Made by a program: the position numbers and the translations under genes. A stretch of DNA of 64,000 nt from Actinomadura chibensis NBRC 106107 (GTDB taxonomy: Bacteria > Actinomycetota > Actinomycetes > Streptosporangiales > Streptosporangiaceae): positions 30,913-94,912 of the forward strand of contig NZ_BCQP01000053.1 in the NCBI RefSeq assembly GCF_001552135.1, read 5' to 3'. The notes beneath the pieces were generated by a model that saw only the letters and a list, made by a program, of their open reading frames with translations, searched no databases and was not told the DNA's origin. Shown here in pieces: positions 57,591 through 64,000 of the stretch. How positions within the stretch are numbered: position 1 is the stretch's first letter; each line of letters opens with the position of its first letter.

Positions 57591-58184
57591 TCACTCGGCT
57601 TCGGGGTCGTCGGCGAGGATGCCGTAGAGGCGGCGGCGGGCGTCGTTGACGACGTCCAGCGCGCGCGCCTTCTGCGCCTCGCTGCCGACCGCCAGCACCT
57701 GCTGGAGGGCGACCATGAGCTGGCCGACCGCCTCGCGGCCGCGCAGGACGTTCTCGCCCGCGGCCTCGGTGACCTCGTCCCAGGGGGCCGTGGTCTGCGC
57801 CGACGCCGCCTCGCGGCCCGCGTCGGTGAGGGCGAACAGCCGCTTTCCGGCGTCCTCCCGGCTGGTGACCAGGCCCTCGTCCTCCAGCATCTGGAGGGTC
57901 GGGTAGACCGAGCCGGGGCTCGGCCGCCAGACGCCGCCGGTGCGGCCGTCCAGCTCCTGGATCATCTCGTAGCCGTGCATCGCCCGCTCGGCGAGCAGGG
58001 CGAGCAGGGCCGCCCGGACGTTGCCGCGCCGGGTGCGCCGCCCGCGTCCGCCGCGCCCGCGGTGGCCGGGACCGGGGCCGAACCCCGGACCGCCGGGCCC
58101 CCACGGGCCGAACGGATCACCGCGCCGTCCGCGCTCCTCGGGTCCGCGCCGTCCGCCGCGCCTTCGCATCGTGTGGTCTCGCAT
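57591..58184 (-). CDS. PadR-family transcriptional regulator
   Basis: 197 aa. A Gly/Arg/Pro-rich N-terminus (1-48) precedes the PadR winged helix: VRAALLALLAERAMHGYEMIQELDGR, SPGSVYPTLQMLEDEGLVTSRED and wing GKRLFALTDAGRE. The C-terminal helices dimerise. ATG at 58184 with an AAGGAG ribosome site 7 bp upstream. The promoter region has direct GCGATGCA repeats around a CGATATATCG palindrome, likely its own operator. Confidence 0.92.
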   Translation of the reverse strand: MRDHTMRRRGGRRGPEERGRRGDPFGPWGPGGPGFGPGPGHRGRGGRGRRTRRGNVRAALLALLAERAMHGYEMIQELDGRTGGVWRPSPGSVYPTLQMLEDEGLVTSREDAGKRLFALTDAGREAASAQTTAPWDEVTEAAGENVLRGREAVGQLMVALQQVLAVGSEAQKARALDVVNDARRRLYGILADDPEAE

Positions 58185-58209
58185 CGCAGTCTCCTTCGCT
58201 CTAGATCGG

Positions 58210-58252
58210 TTGCGATGCATTAACGATATATCGAAAACCGGTCGCGATGCAA
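58210..58252. promoter_or_regulatory. Candidate PadR operator
   Basis: TGCGATGCAT (58211-58220), perfect palindrome CGATATATCG (58224-58233) and a second CGCGATGCAA (58243-58252). AT-rich and symmetric in an otherwise GC-rich region, 27-68 bp before the padR start. Confidence 0.5.
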
Positions 58253-58318
58253 CATCGAGTGTCCGGGCATGCGGAAACGGCGGCCCGGCGCGGGCCGCTC
58301 GCTGAGAGATGCCGGGAC

Positions 58319-58356
58319 GACGCCCCCCGCGGCCTCAGCCGCGTTCCGGGGGCGTC
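58319..58356 (-). terminator. Terminator of the Ser/Thr kinase gene
   Basis: Arms GACGCCCCCC (58319-58328) and GGGGGCGTC (58348-58356) with an inner GCGGC-CTCA-GCCGC hairpin. It overlaps the kinase stop codon on the minus strand. Confidence 0.65.
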
Positions 58357-60559
58357 AGGGGCCGGTGACCTTGAGGCTGTCGAGGATGCCCGTGGTGGCG
58401 TTTCCGCCGTCCGTCTCCTTCACGCGGACCCACAGGCCGAACTTTCCGGACTTGTCGCGCAGCCCGACCTCGGTGACCGAAGGCGTGCCGGTCTTGCAGG
58501 CGGTGAAGCGGGTGATCGTCCCGCTGAGCGCCTTGTCGGGGGACGTGTAGTTCTCCGGCGCGGCCTTCGTGCACTGCCCGTGGACGGCCGCGTTCGGCGG
58601 CGGAAGCTGGTTCGGGCGGACGTCCGTCGTCACGCCGATGAAGACGCCCGGGCCCTTCCCGTCGCCCAGGAACGAGGCCTTGTCCGGGGTCGCGCGCAGC
58701 ACCGGACGCGCCTGCGCGTCGTTCAGCCCGACCGTGGACGGCGTCCAGGTCGGCTCCTGCTGCTTCGGCCACGCCTTCGGCACCGCCGCCTTGATCTTGC
58801 CGGACGCGTCGGCGATCGCCACGAAGTCCTTCGGGACGCCGCCCGGCTTCCCGTCGTCCTTCTTCTTGTCGTCGCCGCCGGAGAAGAGCACCCCGAGCGT
58901 CAGGCCGCCGATCAGCGCGACGGCGAGCACGGCCGCCGTGATGATCAACGGGGTGACGAACTTCTTCGGCCCGCCACCGCCTGGTCCGGCGGGTCCGCCG
59001 GGCCCGGACGGTCCGCCGCCTCCGCCGCGGAGCTTGCCGAGGAGACCGCCCTGCTTGCCGCCCGGCCCTTGCCCTTGCCCCTGGACCGGTCCGGGGGGCG
59101 CCTGGAAACCGGTGGGCGGCGGCGGAGCCTGCTGGCCACCGAACCCTTGCGGACCGCCGGGGCCGGGGGCGCCCGGGCCGCCCGGGCCCATCTGCGGGAT
59201 GCCCTGCGGCGGCGCGCTGTTCTGCGGGCCCGGCATCGGGAACACGGCGGTCTTGCCTTCCCCGCCGCCCTGCCCGCCGCCCTGCCCGGGGGGTGGCTGC
59301 GGGGGTCCCTGGTACTGGATCGTCCGGTCGTTGTCGAGGTCGGGCGCCGTGGACGGCTCGCCCTGCCCGAAGCGCACGCCGCCGCGCCCGCCGGGATCGT
59401 CCACGATCGTCTGCTCCCCGGCCGCCGGACCCGCCGGACCCGGCGGAAGGCGCATCTCGGACGTCCGGTCGTCGTCCTCCATCGGCTGGTCGAGCCGCGT
59501 CCTGAGGTCCTGCCGCCCGCCCTGCGCGGGTCCCTGCGGCGGCGGGCCCTGCGCGGGCGCCTGACCCTGGACGGGCGTCGGCGCGCCGGGCCGCAGGCGG
59601 GCCCCGTCGTGGTAGAAGTCCTGGACGGTCGCGTCCGCGTCGAGGACGGGGACGGGCGCGGGCGGCCCCGGCCGCGCGTACGACGGCGACCCCGCCCCAG
59701 GCCCGGCCGCACCCGCGCCAGCGGGACCCGGCCCAGGCGCGCCCGCACCGGCCGCTCCCGGCGTGGACGTCGGGCGGAGCGTGGAGAGGGCCTCGGCGAA
59801 CGCCTCCGCGGTCGGCCACCGCTTCTCCCGCTCGACCTCAAGCGCCCGCAGGATCACCTGGTCGACCGCGGGCGGCACCCCTTCGCGCAACTCGCTCGGC
59901 GCCTTCTTCACCGGAGCCGGGCCGGGCGCGCGTCCGGCGACCATGTGGTACGTCAGCGCGCCGAGCCCGTACACGTCGGCGCGGACGTCCAGCCCGCCCC
60001 CGAAGCGCGCCTGCTCGGGCGACATGTACCCGGGCGTCCCGACCGGCAGCGTGAACGCCCCGGACGCGTGCGCGAGCGCCTTCGCCAGCCCGAGGTCGGC
60101 GATCAGCAGCTTCTCGCCGCCGTCCGGCGTCGACTGGAACAGCACGTTGGACGGCTTCAGATCGCGGTGGATGACGCCGAGCGTGTTGATCACCTCGACG
60201 CCGTACGCGATCTCCTCGGCGAGCACGATCGCCTCGGTGACCGGAAGTGGCCGCTCGCGCATCCGGTCGCCCAGAGTGCCCCGGTCTGCGTAGGACATCA
60301 CGAAGTAGGGACGCCCATCCGGAAGCTCGCCGATGTCATGGACGCGGACCAGCCGCTCGGAGTCGGCACGCCGGAGAATCCGGGCCTCCTCCAAGAACCG
60401 GTTGCGTACGTCCAGATCGTCGATCAGGCTTCCGGACAGGACCTTTATCGCGACCTGGGACTCCAGAGCGTCATCGTGACCCAGCCACACAGAGGCGAAC
60501 GCCCCCGAACCCAGGACGCGATCGATCCGGTAACGGCCTACTGATGGTGGGAAAGACAC
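58355..60559 (-). CDS. Receptor-type Ser/Thr protein kinase
   Basis: 734 aa. Kinase domain 8-265: glycine loop GSGAFASVWLGH, K39, catalytic HRDLKPSN (D133), DLG instead of DFG at 155-157 and activation-segment end GYMSPEQAR. A ~270-residue Pro/Gly/Gln-rich linker leads to one membrane segment (VTPLIITAAVLAVALIGGLTL, near 540) and a ~180-residue extracellular domain with two Cys (HGQCTKA, FTACKTG); it has no PASTA repeats. GTG 60559 is used as start. Divergent from an ECF sigma gene 52 bp away, suggesting that the kinase regulates that sigma factor by phosphorylation (inference). Confidence 0.88.
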   Translation of the reverse strand: MSFPPSVGRYRIDRVLGSGAFASVWLGHDDALESQVAIKVLSGSLIDDLDVRNRFLEEARILRRADSERLVRVHDIGELPDGRPYFVMSYADRGTLGDRMRERPLPVTEAIVLAEEIAYGVEVINTLGVIHRDLKPSNVLFQSTPDGGEKLLIADLGLAKALAHASGAFTLPVGTPGYMSPEQARFGGGLDVRADVYGLGALTYHMVAGRAPGPAPVKKAPSELREGVPPAVDQVILRALEVEREKRWPTAEAFAEALSTLRPTSTPGAAGAGAPGPGPAGAGAAGPGAGSPSYARPGPPAPVPVLDADATVQDFYHDGARLRPGAPTPVQGQAPAQGPPPQGPAQGGRQDLRTRLDQPMEDDDRTSEMRLPPGPAGPAAGEQTIVDDPGGRGGVRFGQGEPSTAPDLDNDRTIQYQGPPQPPPGQGGGQGGGEGKTAVFPMPGPQNSAPPQGIPQMGPGGPGAPGPGGPQGFGGQQAPPPPTGFQAPPGPVQGQGQGPGGKQGGLLGKLRGGGGGPSGPGGPAGPGGGGPKKFVTPLIITAAVLAVALIGGLTLGVLFSGGDDKKKDDGKPGGVPKDFVAIADASGKIKAAVPKAWPKQQEPTWTPSTVGLNDAQARPVLRATPDKASFLGDGKGPGVFIGVTTDVRPNQLPPPNAAVHGQCTKAAPENYTSPDKALSGTITRFTACKTGTPSVTEVGLRDKSGKFGLWVRVKETDGGNATTGILDSLKVTGP

Positions 60560-60611
60560 TCCCGTATCATCCCAACAACGGGGTGAGTGCGCGAACAAGC
60601 ATTGAGGCGGC

Positions 60612-61163
60612 ATGGCATTCGACGAGAGGACCGAGGAGCTTGCGGTCAAGGCCGCGCAGGGTGACCAGAGCGCCCTCAACGAGCTCCTCCGCAGGATCGA
60701 GCCTGACGTGCTGCGGCACAGTTCCCGGTTCCTGCCCTGCCGGCAGGACGCCGAGGAGGCGTGCCAGGACGCCCTGCTCCAGGTCGCGCGGAACATCCAC
60801 CGGTTCGAGGGCCGGTCGCGGTTCAGCACCTGGCTGCACGTCGTCGTCGCCAACTCCGCCCGGTCCACCTACCGGTCGCTGAAGCGGCGGTCGGTGGAGC
60901 AGGCGGGCGAGCTTCCGCAGCAGCGTCCCGACCCGCGCCGGACCAGCGTCATCGCCGGTTCCCGCGTCGACATCCTGGACGCCATGGAAGACCTGGAGGC
61001 CCGCAAGCCGGACCTCATCCAGGCACTCGTCCTGCGGGACGTGTCCCAACTGGAGTACGCGGAGATCGCCGAGCAGCTCGGCCTGCCCCTCGGCACGGTC
61101 AAGTCGCGCATCCACGAGGCACGCAAACAGGTCAGGCAGACCCTGGGCGAGTCCTACACCTGA
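60612..61163 (+). CDS. ECF sigma factor
   Basis: 183 aa. Sigma2: LNELLRRIEPDVLRHSSRFL, DAEEACQDALLQVARNIHRFEGRSRFSTWLHVV; sigma4: LRDVSQLEYAEIAEQLGLPLGTVKSRIHEARKQ. No anti-sigma gene is adjacent; instead a membrane Ser/Thr kinase is divergently encoded, which may take that role. ATG at 60612 has a GAGGC/GGCGGC weak site. A perfect terminator hairpin follows at 61184. Confidence 0.92.
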   Translation: MAFDERTEELAVKAAQGDQSALNELLRRIEPDVLRHSSRFLPCRQDAEEACQDALLQVARNIHRFEGRSRFSTWLHVVVANSARSTYRSLKRRSVEQAGELPQQRPDPRRTSVIAGSRVDILDAMEDLEARKPDLIQALVLRDVSQLEYAEIAEQLGLPLGTVKSRIHEARKQVRQTLGESYT

Positions 61164-61183
61164 CCTAGCCCGAAGAGCTCGGA

Positions 61184-61211
61184 GCCACCCGCACCCACCC
61201 GTGCGGGTGGC
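61184..61211 (+). terminator. Terminator after the ECF sigma gene
   Basis: Perfect 11-bp stem GCCACCCGCAC / GTGCGGGTGGC with a 6-nt loop, 20 bp after the stop. Confidence 0.7.
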
Positions 61212-61287
61212 CGGGCGTCAAAGCTCGGTCATCGGGGCGCAACGGTGCGGCCATGCCCCGGGCGACCCGGCCGTCCGCGCCGGAACC

Positions 61288-62346
61288 ATGCCGTGCATGT
61301 CTTCAGGTCCGGCCCAGCGCGACCATCGTCCGATCTTCATCCTCGGCTGCGCCCGGTCGGGGACGTCCCTGCTGCAACTGATGCTGCACTCCCATCCGCG
61401 CATCGCCGTCCCCGCCGAGACGAGGTTCGTCCTCCCGGCCTATACGGCGCGGTGCGAGTTCGGTGACCTGACGGTCAGGGAGAACAGGCGCGAGCTGGCG
61501 GACTGGATCACCCGCGACCGGTCCACGAAGTTCCGCACGCTCGGTTTGGACGCGTCCGAAACCACCGAGGAGATCGTCGCCGGGCCGCCCACGCTGGGCT
61601 CCGCGGTCGGCACCGTGTTCGGCGCCTACGCGCGCCGGTTCGACAAGCCGCGCTGGGGCGACCGGCGGCCGGGCTACGTCCGGTACGTGGGGCCGCTGCT
61701 GCGGATGTTCCCGGACGCCCAGTTCGTCCACCTGGTCCGGGACGGCCGCGACTGCGTCGCCTCCCTGCTGGAGAGGCCCTGGTACGACCAGGACGTCCAC
61801 CACGCCATCTCCGCGTGGCGGGAGGCCGTCGACCGGGGCCGCCGCCTCAGCGCGCGCCTGGGCCCGGACGCCTACTACGAAATGCAGTACGAGCGGCTCG
61901 TCGCCGATCCCGCCGACGAGCTGGCCAGGCTCTGCGCCTTCCTCGGCGAGGACTTCGACCCCGCCATGGCGCACCCGGAGCGCGCCGCGACGCGGACCGT
62001 CCCCGGGCGCGGCGCCCGGCACGGCCGGACGAAGGGCCCCGTCACCACCACCCGCGTCGGGTCGTGGGCGCAGCGCCTGCACTCCTGGGAGATCAGCCTG
62101 GCGGAGGCCGCGTTCGGCCAGCGGCTCGCCGAGTTCGGCTACGAGCCGAGCGGCCTGCCGAAGCCGCCCGCGTCGCAGCTCGCCAGATTCGCCAAGGTCA
62201 GCGCGCACCGCCGGATGGCGCAGCGCAAGGACGCCCTGCGCGAGCGCTGGCGCCGCCACCACGAGCCGAACCCCGTCGAATGCCTCCTGGCCAGGGAGCC
62301 CGCCGCGCGACCGCGAGCCGCGTCCGAGAGCCCGCTCGCCATCTGA
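61288..62346 (+). CDS. Sulfotransferase family protein
   Basis: 352 aa. The 5'-phosphosulfate loop of PAPS binding is IFILGCARSGTSLLQLML (near residues 17-34) and the 3'-phosphate motif is VHLVRDGRDCVASLL (about 155-169). The fold transfers sulfate from PAPS to a hydroxyl or amine of a lipid, sugar or natural product. It has no signal peptide. ATG at 61288 is preferred; another ATG three codons later is possible. Stands alone, with no PAPS-synthesis genes nearby. Confidence 0.88.
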   Translation: MPCMSSGPAQRDHRPIFILGCARSGTSLLQLMLHSHPRIAVPAETRFVLPAYTARCEFGDLTVRENRRELADWITRDRSTKFRTLGLDASETTEEIVAGPPTLGSAVGTVFGAYARRFDKPRWGDRRPGYVRYVGPLLRMFPDAQFVHLVRDGRDCVASLLERPWYDQDVHHAISAWREAVDRGRRLSARLGPDAYYEMQYERLVADPADELARLCAFLGEDFDPAMAHPERAATRTVPGRGARHGRTKGPVTTTRVGSWAQRLHSWEISLAEAAFGQRLAEFGYEPSGLPKPPASQLARFAKVSAHRRMAQRKDALRERWRRHHEPNPVECLLAREPAARPRAASESPLAI

Positions 62347-62381
62347 CCCGGCCGCACGCGCGACGGGCTGGCCCGCGAGGT

Positions 62382-63830
62382 TCAGTCGAGGGCGGCGAGC
62401 TGGTCGGCGAACCAGCGGCGCGGGGGCAGCGCGGTCGCGGCGGCGGCGAGGCGGGCGCAGCGCTCGGCGCGCTCGGCGCGGGGCATCAGCAGGGCGCGGT
62501 GCAGGGCCTCGGCGGTCTGCGACACGTCGTAGGGGTTGATCGTCAGCGCGTCCTCGGACAGTTCGGCCGCCGCGCCCGCCTCCCGGGACAGCACCAGCGC
62601 GCAGCCCCGCTCCGACAGCACCGGTCCCTCCTTCGCAACCAGGTTCATCCCGTCCCGGATCGGGTTGACCAGCAGGACGTCCGCGAGCCCGTAGGCGGCG
62701 AGGGAGCGCGGGTAGTCGTCGTTGACCTGGACGATCAGCGGGTCCCAGTCCGCGGTGCCGAACTCGTCGGTGATCTGCTTGGCCGTCCGCTCGACGGCCT
62801 CGGTGTACTCCCGGTACTCGCGCAGGTCGTAGCGGGACGGGTACGCGAACGCGAGGTGCACCACCCGTCCGCGCCATTCGGGATGGTTGGCGAGCAGCTC
62901 CCGGTAGGCGGCGAGCCCGCGCACGATGTTCTTGGACAGTTCCGTCCGGTCGACGCGGACGATGAGCTGACGGTCGCCCACCTGTTCGCGCAGCGCGCGC
63001 GCCCGTTCGACGACGTCCTGTTCGGCGGCGCGTTGGCGCAGGGCCGTCCCGTCGACGCCGAGACCATGGACGCCTACGCGCGTGACGTGTCCGCCGCACG
63101 AGACGGTACGCGAGACACGGTCGACCCGAGCGCCCGGCAGCAACTCGCAGCAGTCAAGGAACGCCGAAGCCCACCGCTCTGTGAGGAACCCCGCGTGGTC
63201 TGCCCCGAGGATGCCCAGCAGGATCTGCGTACCGATGTCGTCCGGGAGGAGGCGGAAGTAGTCGGGCGGCGCCCACGGAGTGTGCGAGAAATGCACGATC
63301 CTCAGGTCGGGACGTCGCTCGCGCAGCATCCGGGGTGCGAGCGACAGGTGGTAGTCCTGGATCGCGGCCTTCGCGCCGGGCGCGGCGTCCCGCGCCAGGG
63401 CGTCCGCGAACGCCGCGTTGTACGCCTCGTAGGACTGCCAGTCGCGCCGGGCGTGCGCGTCGAAGTGCGGGCTGCGCGGCGTGTCGTACAGCAGGTGGTG
63501 GACGAACCACAGCGTCGAGTTCGCCACGGCGTTGTAGGCGCGGTGGAACGTCCCCGCCGGGATGTCGAGCATCCGCACGGCCGCGCCGCCCGTCTCGTAC
63601 CCGGCGAGGTCGAGACGGCCGTCGGGGGAGCGGCGCGCGGCCGTCCGATCGGCCTCGCCCAGGCTCGCGCACACCCACAGCACGTCCGGCGACGCCTCCC
63701 CGCGGGCGGCCGCTATCCCGGCGAGGCCGGAGACCAGCCCGCCGCCGCCGCGCCGCATCGCGAGCGCGCCGTCCTCCGACAGCGAGAACGACACCGGACC
63801 CCGGTTCGACGCCACCAGCACTTGGCTCAT
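62382..63830 (-). CDS. otsA: Trehalose-6-phosphate synthase
   Basis: 482 aa GT20 enzyme joining NDP-glucose and glucose-6-phosphate. Substrate loop RRGGGGLVSGLAG, IQDYHLSLAPRMLR, HFSHTPWAPPDYFRLLP, RVDRTELSKNI (phosphate/donor binding) and RDGMNLVAKE (the C-terminal Glu/donor motif) are present. With otsB it makes trehalose as a compatible solute and cell-wall glycolipid precursor. otsB is 6.7 kb upstream on the other strand, so the pair is not an operon. ATG start, divergent from sequence leaving the window. Confidence 0.96.
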   Translation of the reverse strand: MSQVLVASNRGPVSFSLSEDGALAMRRGGGGLVSGLAGIAAARGEASPDVLWVCASLGEADRTAARRSPDGRLDLAGYETGGAAVRMLDIPAGTFHRAYNAVANSTLWFVHHLLYDTPRSPHFDAHARRDWQSYEAYNAAFADALARDAAPGAKAAIQDYHLSLAPRMLRERRPDLRIVHFSHTPWAPPDYFRLLPDDIGTQILLGILGADHAGFLTERWASAFLDCCELLPGARVDRVSRTVSCGGHVTRVGVHGLGVDGTALRQRAAEQDVVERARALREQVGDRQLIVRVDRTELSKNIVRGLAAYRELLANHPEWRGRVVHLAFAYPSRYDLREYREYTEAVERTAKQITDEFGTADWDPLIVQVNDDYPRSLAAYGLADVLLVNPIRDGMNLVAKEGPVLSERGCALVLSREAGAAAELSEDALTINPYDVSQTAEALHRALLMPRAERAERCARLAAAATALPPRRWFADQLAALD

Positions 63831-64000
63831 ACCGGCAGGGTCTCAGTTGGGACCGGGGCGCTTCAAAGCACCCCGCGTGGTGCGCGCCGCCCCGCCGGAC
63901 GGGTCCCGCGCGTGATCAAGAACTCGTCCGGGTAACGTCTCAAGGGCCGGACCCACCTGTCTTGCATCCGGTCAGTTCATGTAAAGTCACGCATACAAGA
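63831..64000. other. Intergenic right edge
   Basis: No gene begins inside this stretch. It is the upstream side of otsA and probably of a rightward gene outside the window; TTGCAT and TAAAGT hexamers near 63963-63983 are poorly spaced, so no promoter is called. Confidence 0.4.

Noticed and set aside
54830..63830. otsB and otsA as one trehalose operon
   Set aside because: They lie 6.7 kb apart on opposite strands with unrelated genes and terminators between.

Overview
The window is chromosomal DNA of a very GC-rich actinomycete. Third-codon positions are almost always G or C, GTG and TTG starts are common, and typical actinobacterial families occur (CarD, SenX3/RegX3/PhoU, DUF3263, ECF42 with a DGPF protein, SHOCT, NB-ARC/TPR). 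Overall flavour suggests Streptosporangiales, perhaps Thermomonosporaceae/Actinomadura; this is an inference from gene content, not a database result. There is no rRNA, CRISPR array or intact transposon.

Layout. 1-5.4 kb: regulators with their targets (TetR/methyltransferase, MarR/drug exporter) around trpS, which carries a classical leader-peptide attenuator. 5.5-9.6 kb: BlaI/BlaR1-like pair and a DesK/NarL-type two-component system whose response regulator has a very long repetitive linker. 9.7-13.4 kb: a GT87 polyprenol-dependent glycosyltransferase with a repeat-built tail, a small RHH/PIN toxin-antitoxin pair, minisatellites and a short IS-derived element. 13.4-16.3 kb: phosphate sensing (phoU, senX3, regX3). 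16.5-20 kb: two envelope proteins, carD and ispF. 20.3-25.9 kb: fahA with a conserved neighbour, a DUF2637 protein, a PH-like membrane protein and a hydrolase. 26-31.6 kb: cysS, rlmB, an EamA exporter behind a 44-bp perfect palindrome, and a RibD-like/DGPF/ECF42 operon.

31.7-35.7 kb is the most interesting stretch. After tRNA-Thr(UGU) and its terminator come two overlapping genes: a 146-aa helical, putatively membrane-targeting protein and a 1086-aa NB-ARC/TPR STAND ATPase. They share a nearly identical ~24-residue Gln/Gly-rich motif, at the C-terminus of the first and the N-terminus of the second. This is the architecture of a bacterial amyloid-signalling (BASS) NLR/effector cell-death module.

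36-46 kb: secreted HAF-repeat and Ig-like proteins, a phosphoesterase, an HExxH peptidase, a globin, a P450, and an MFS/FAD-oxidoreductase pair divergent from a TetR gene with three GGAG-N7-CTCC sites between. 46-54 kb: a TerD/PD-(D/E)XK fusion, a DUF485/acetate-type symporter operon, a mycosin-like protease with a long cytoplasmic tail, SHOCT and MarR proteins. 54-64 kb: DUF3263, otsB and otsA (trehalose synthesis) separated by a Pro-rich membrane protein, PadR, a Ser/Thr kinase divergent from an ECF sigma factor, and a sulfotransferase.

Two themes recur. Short-period minisatellites lie at gene ends and run in frame into disordered linkers or tails. Many genes have a TANNNT box 6-8 bp before the start codon and no Shine-Dalgarno sequence, which suggests leaderless transcripts.
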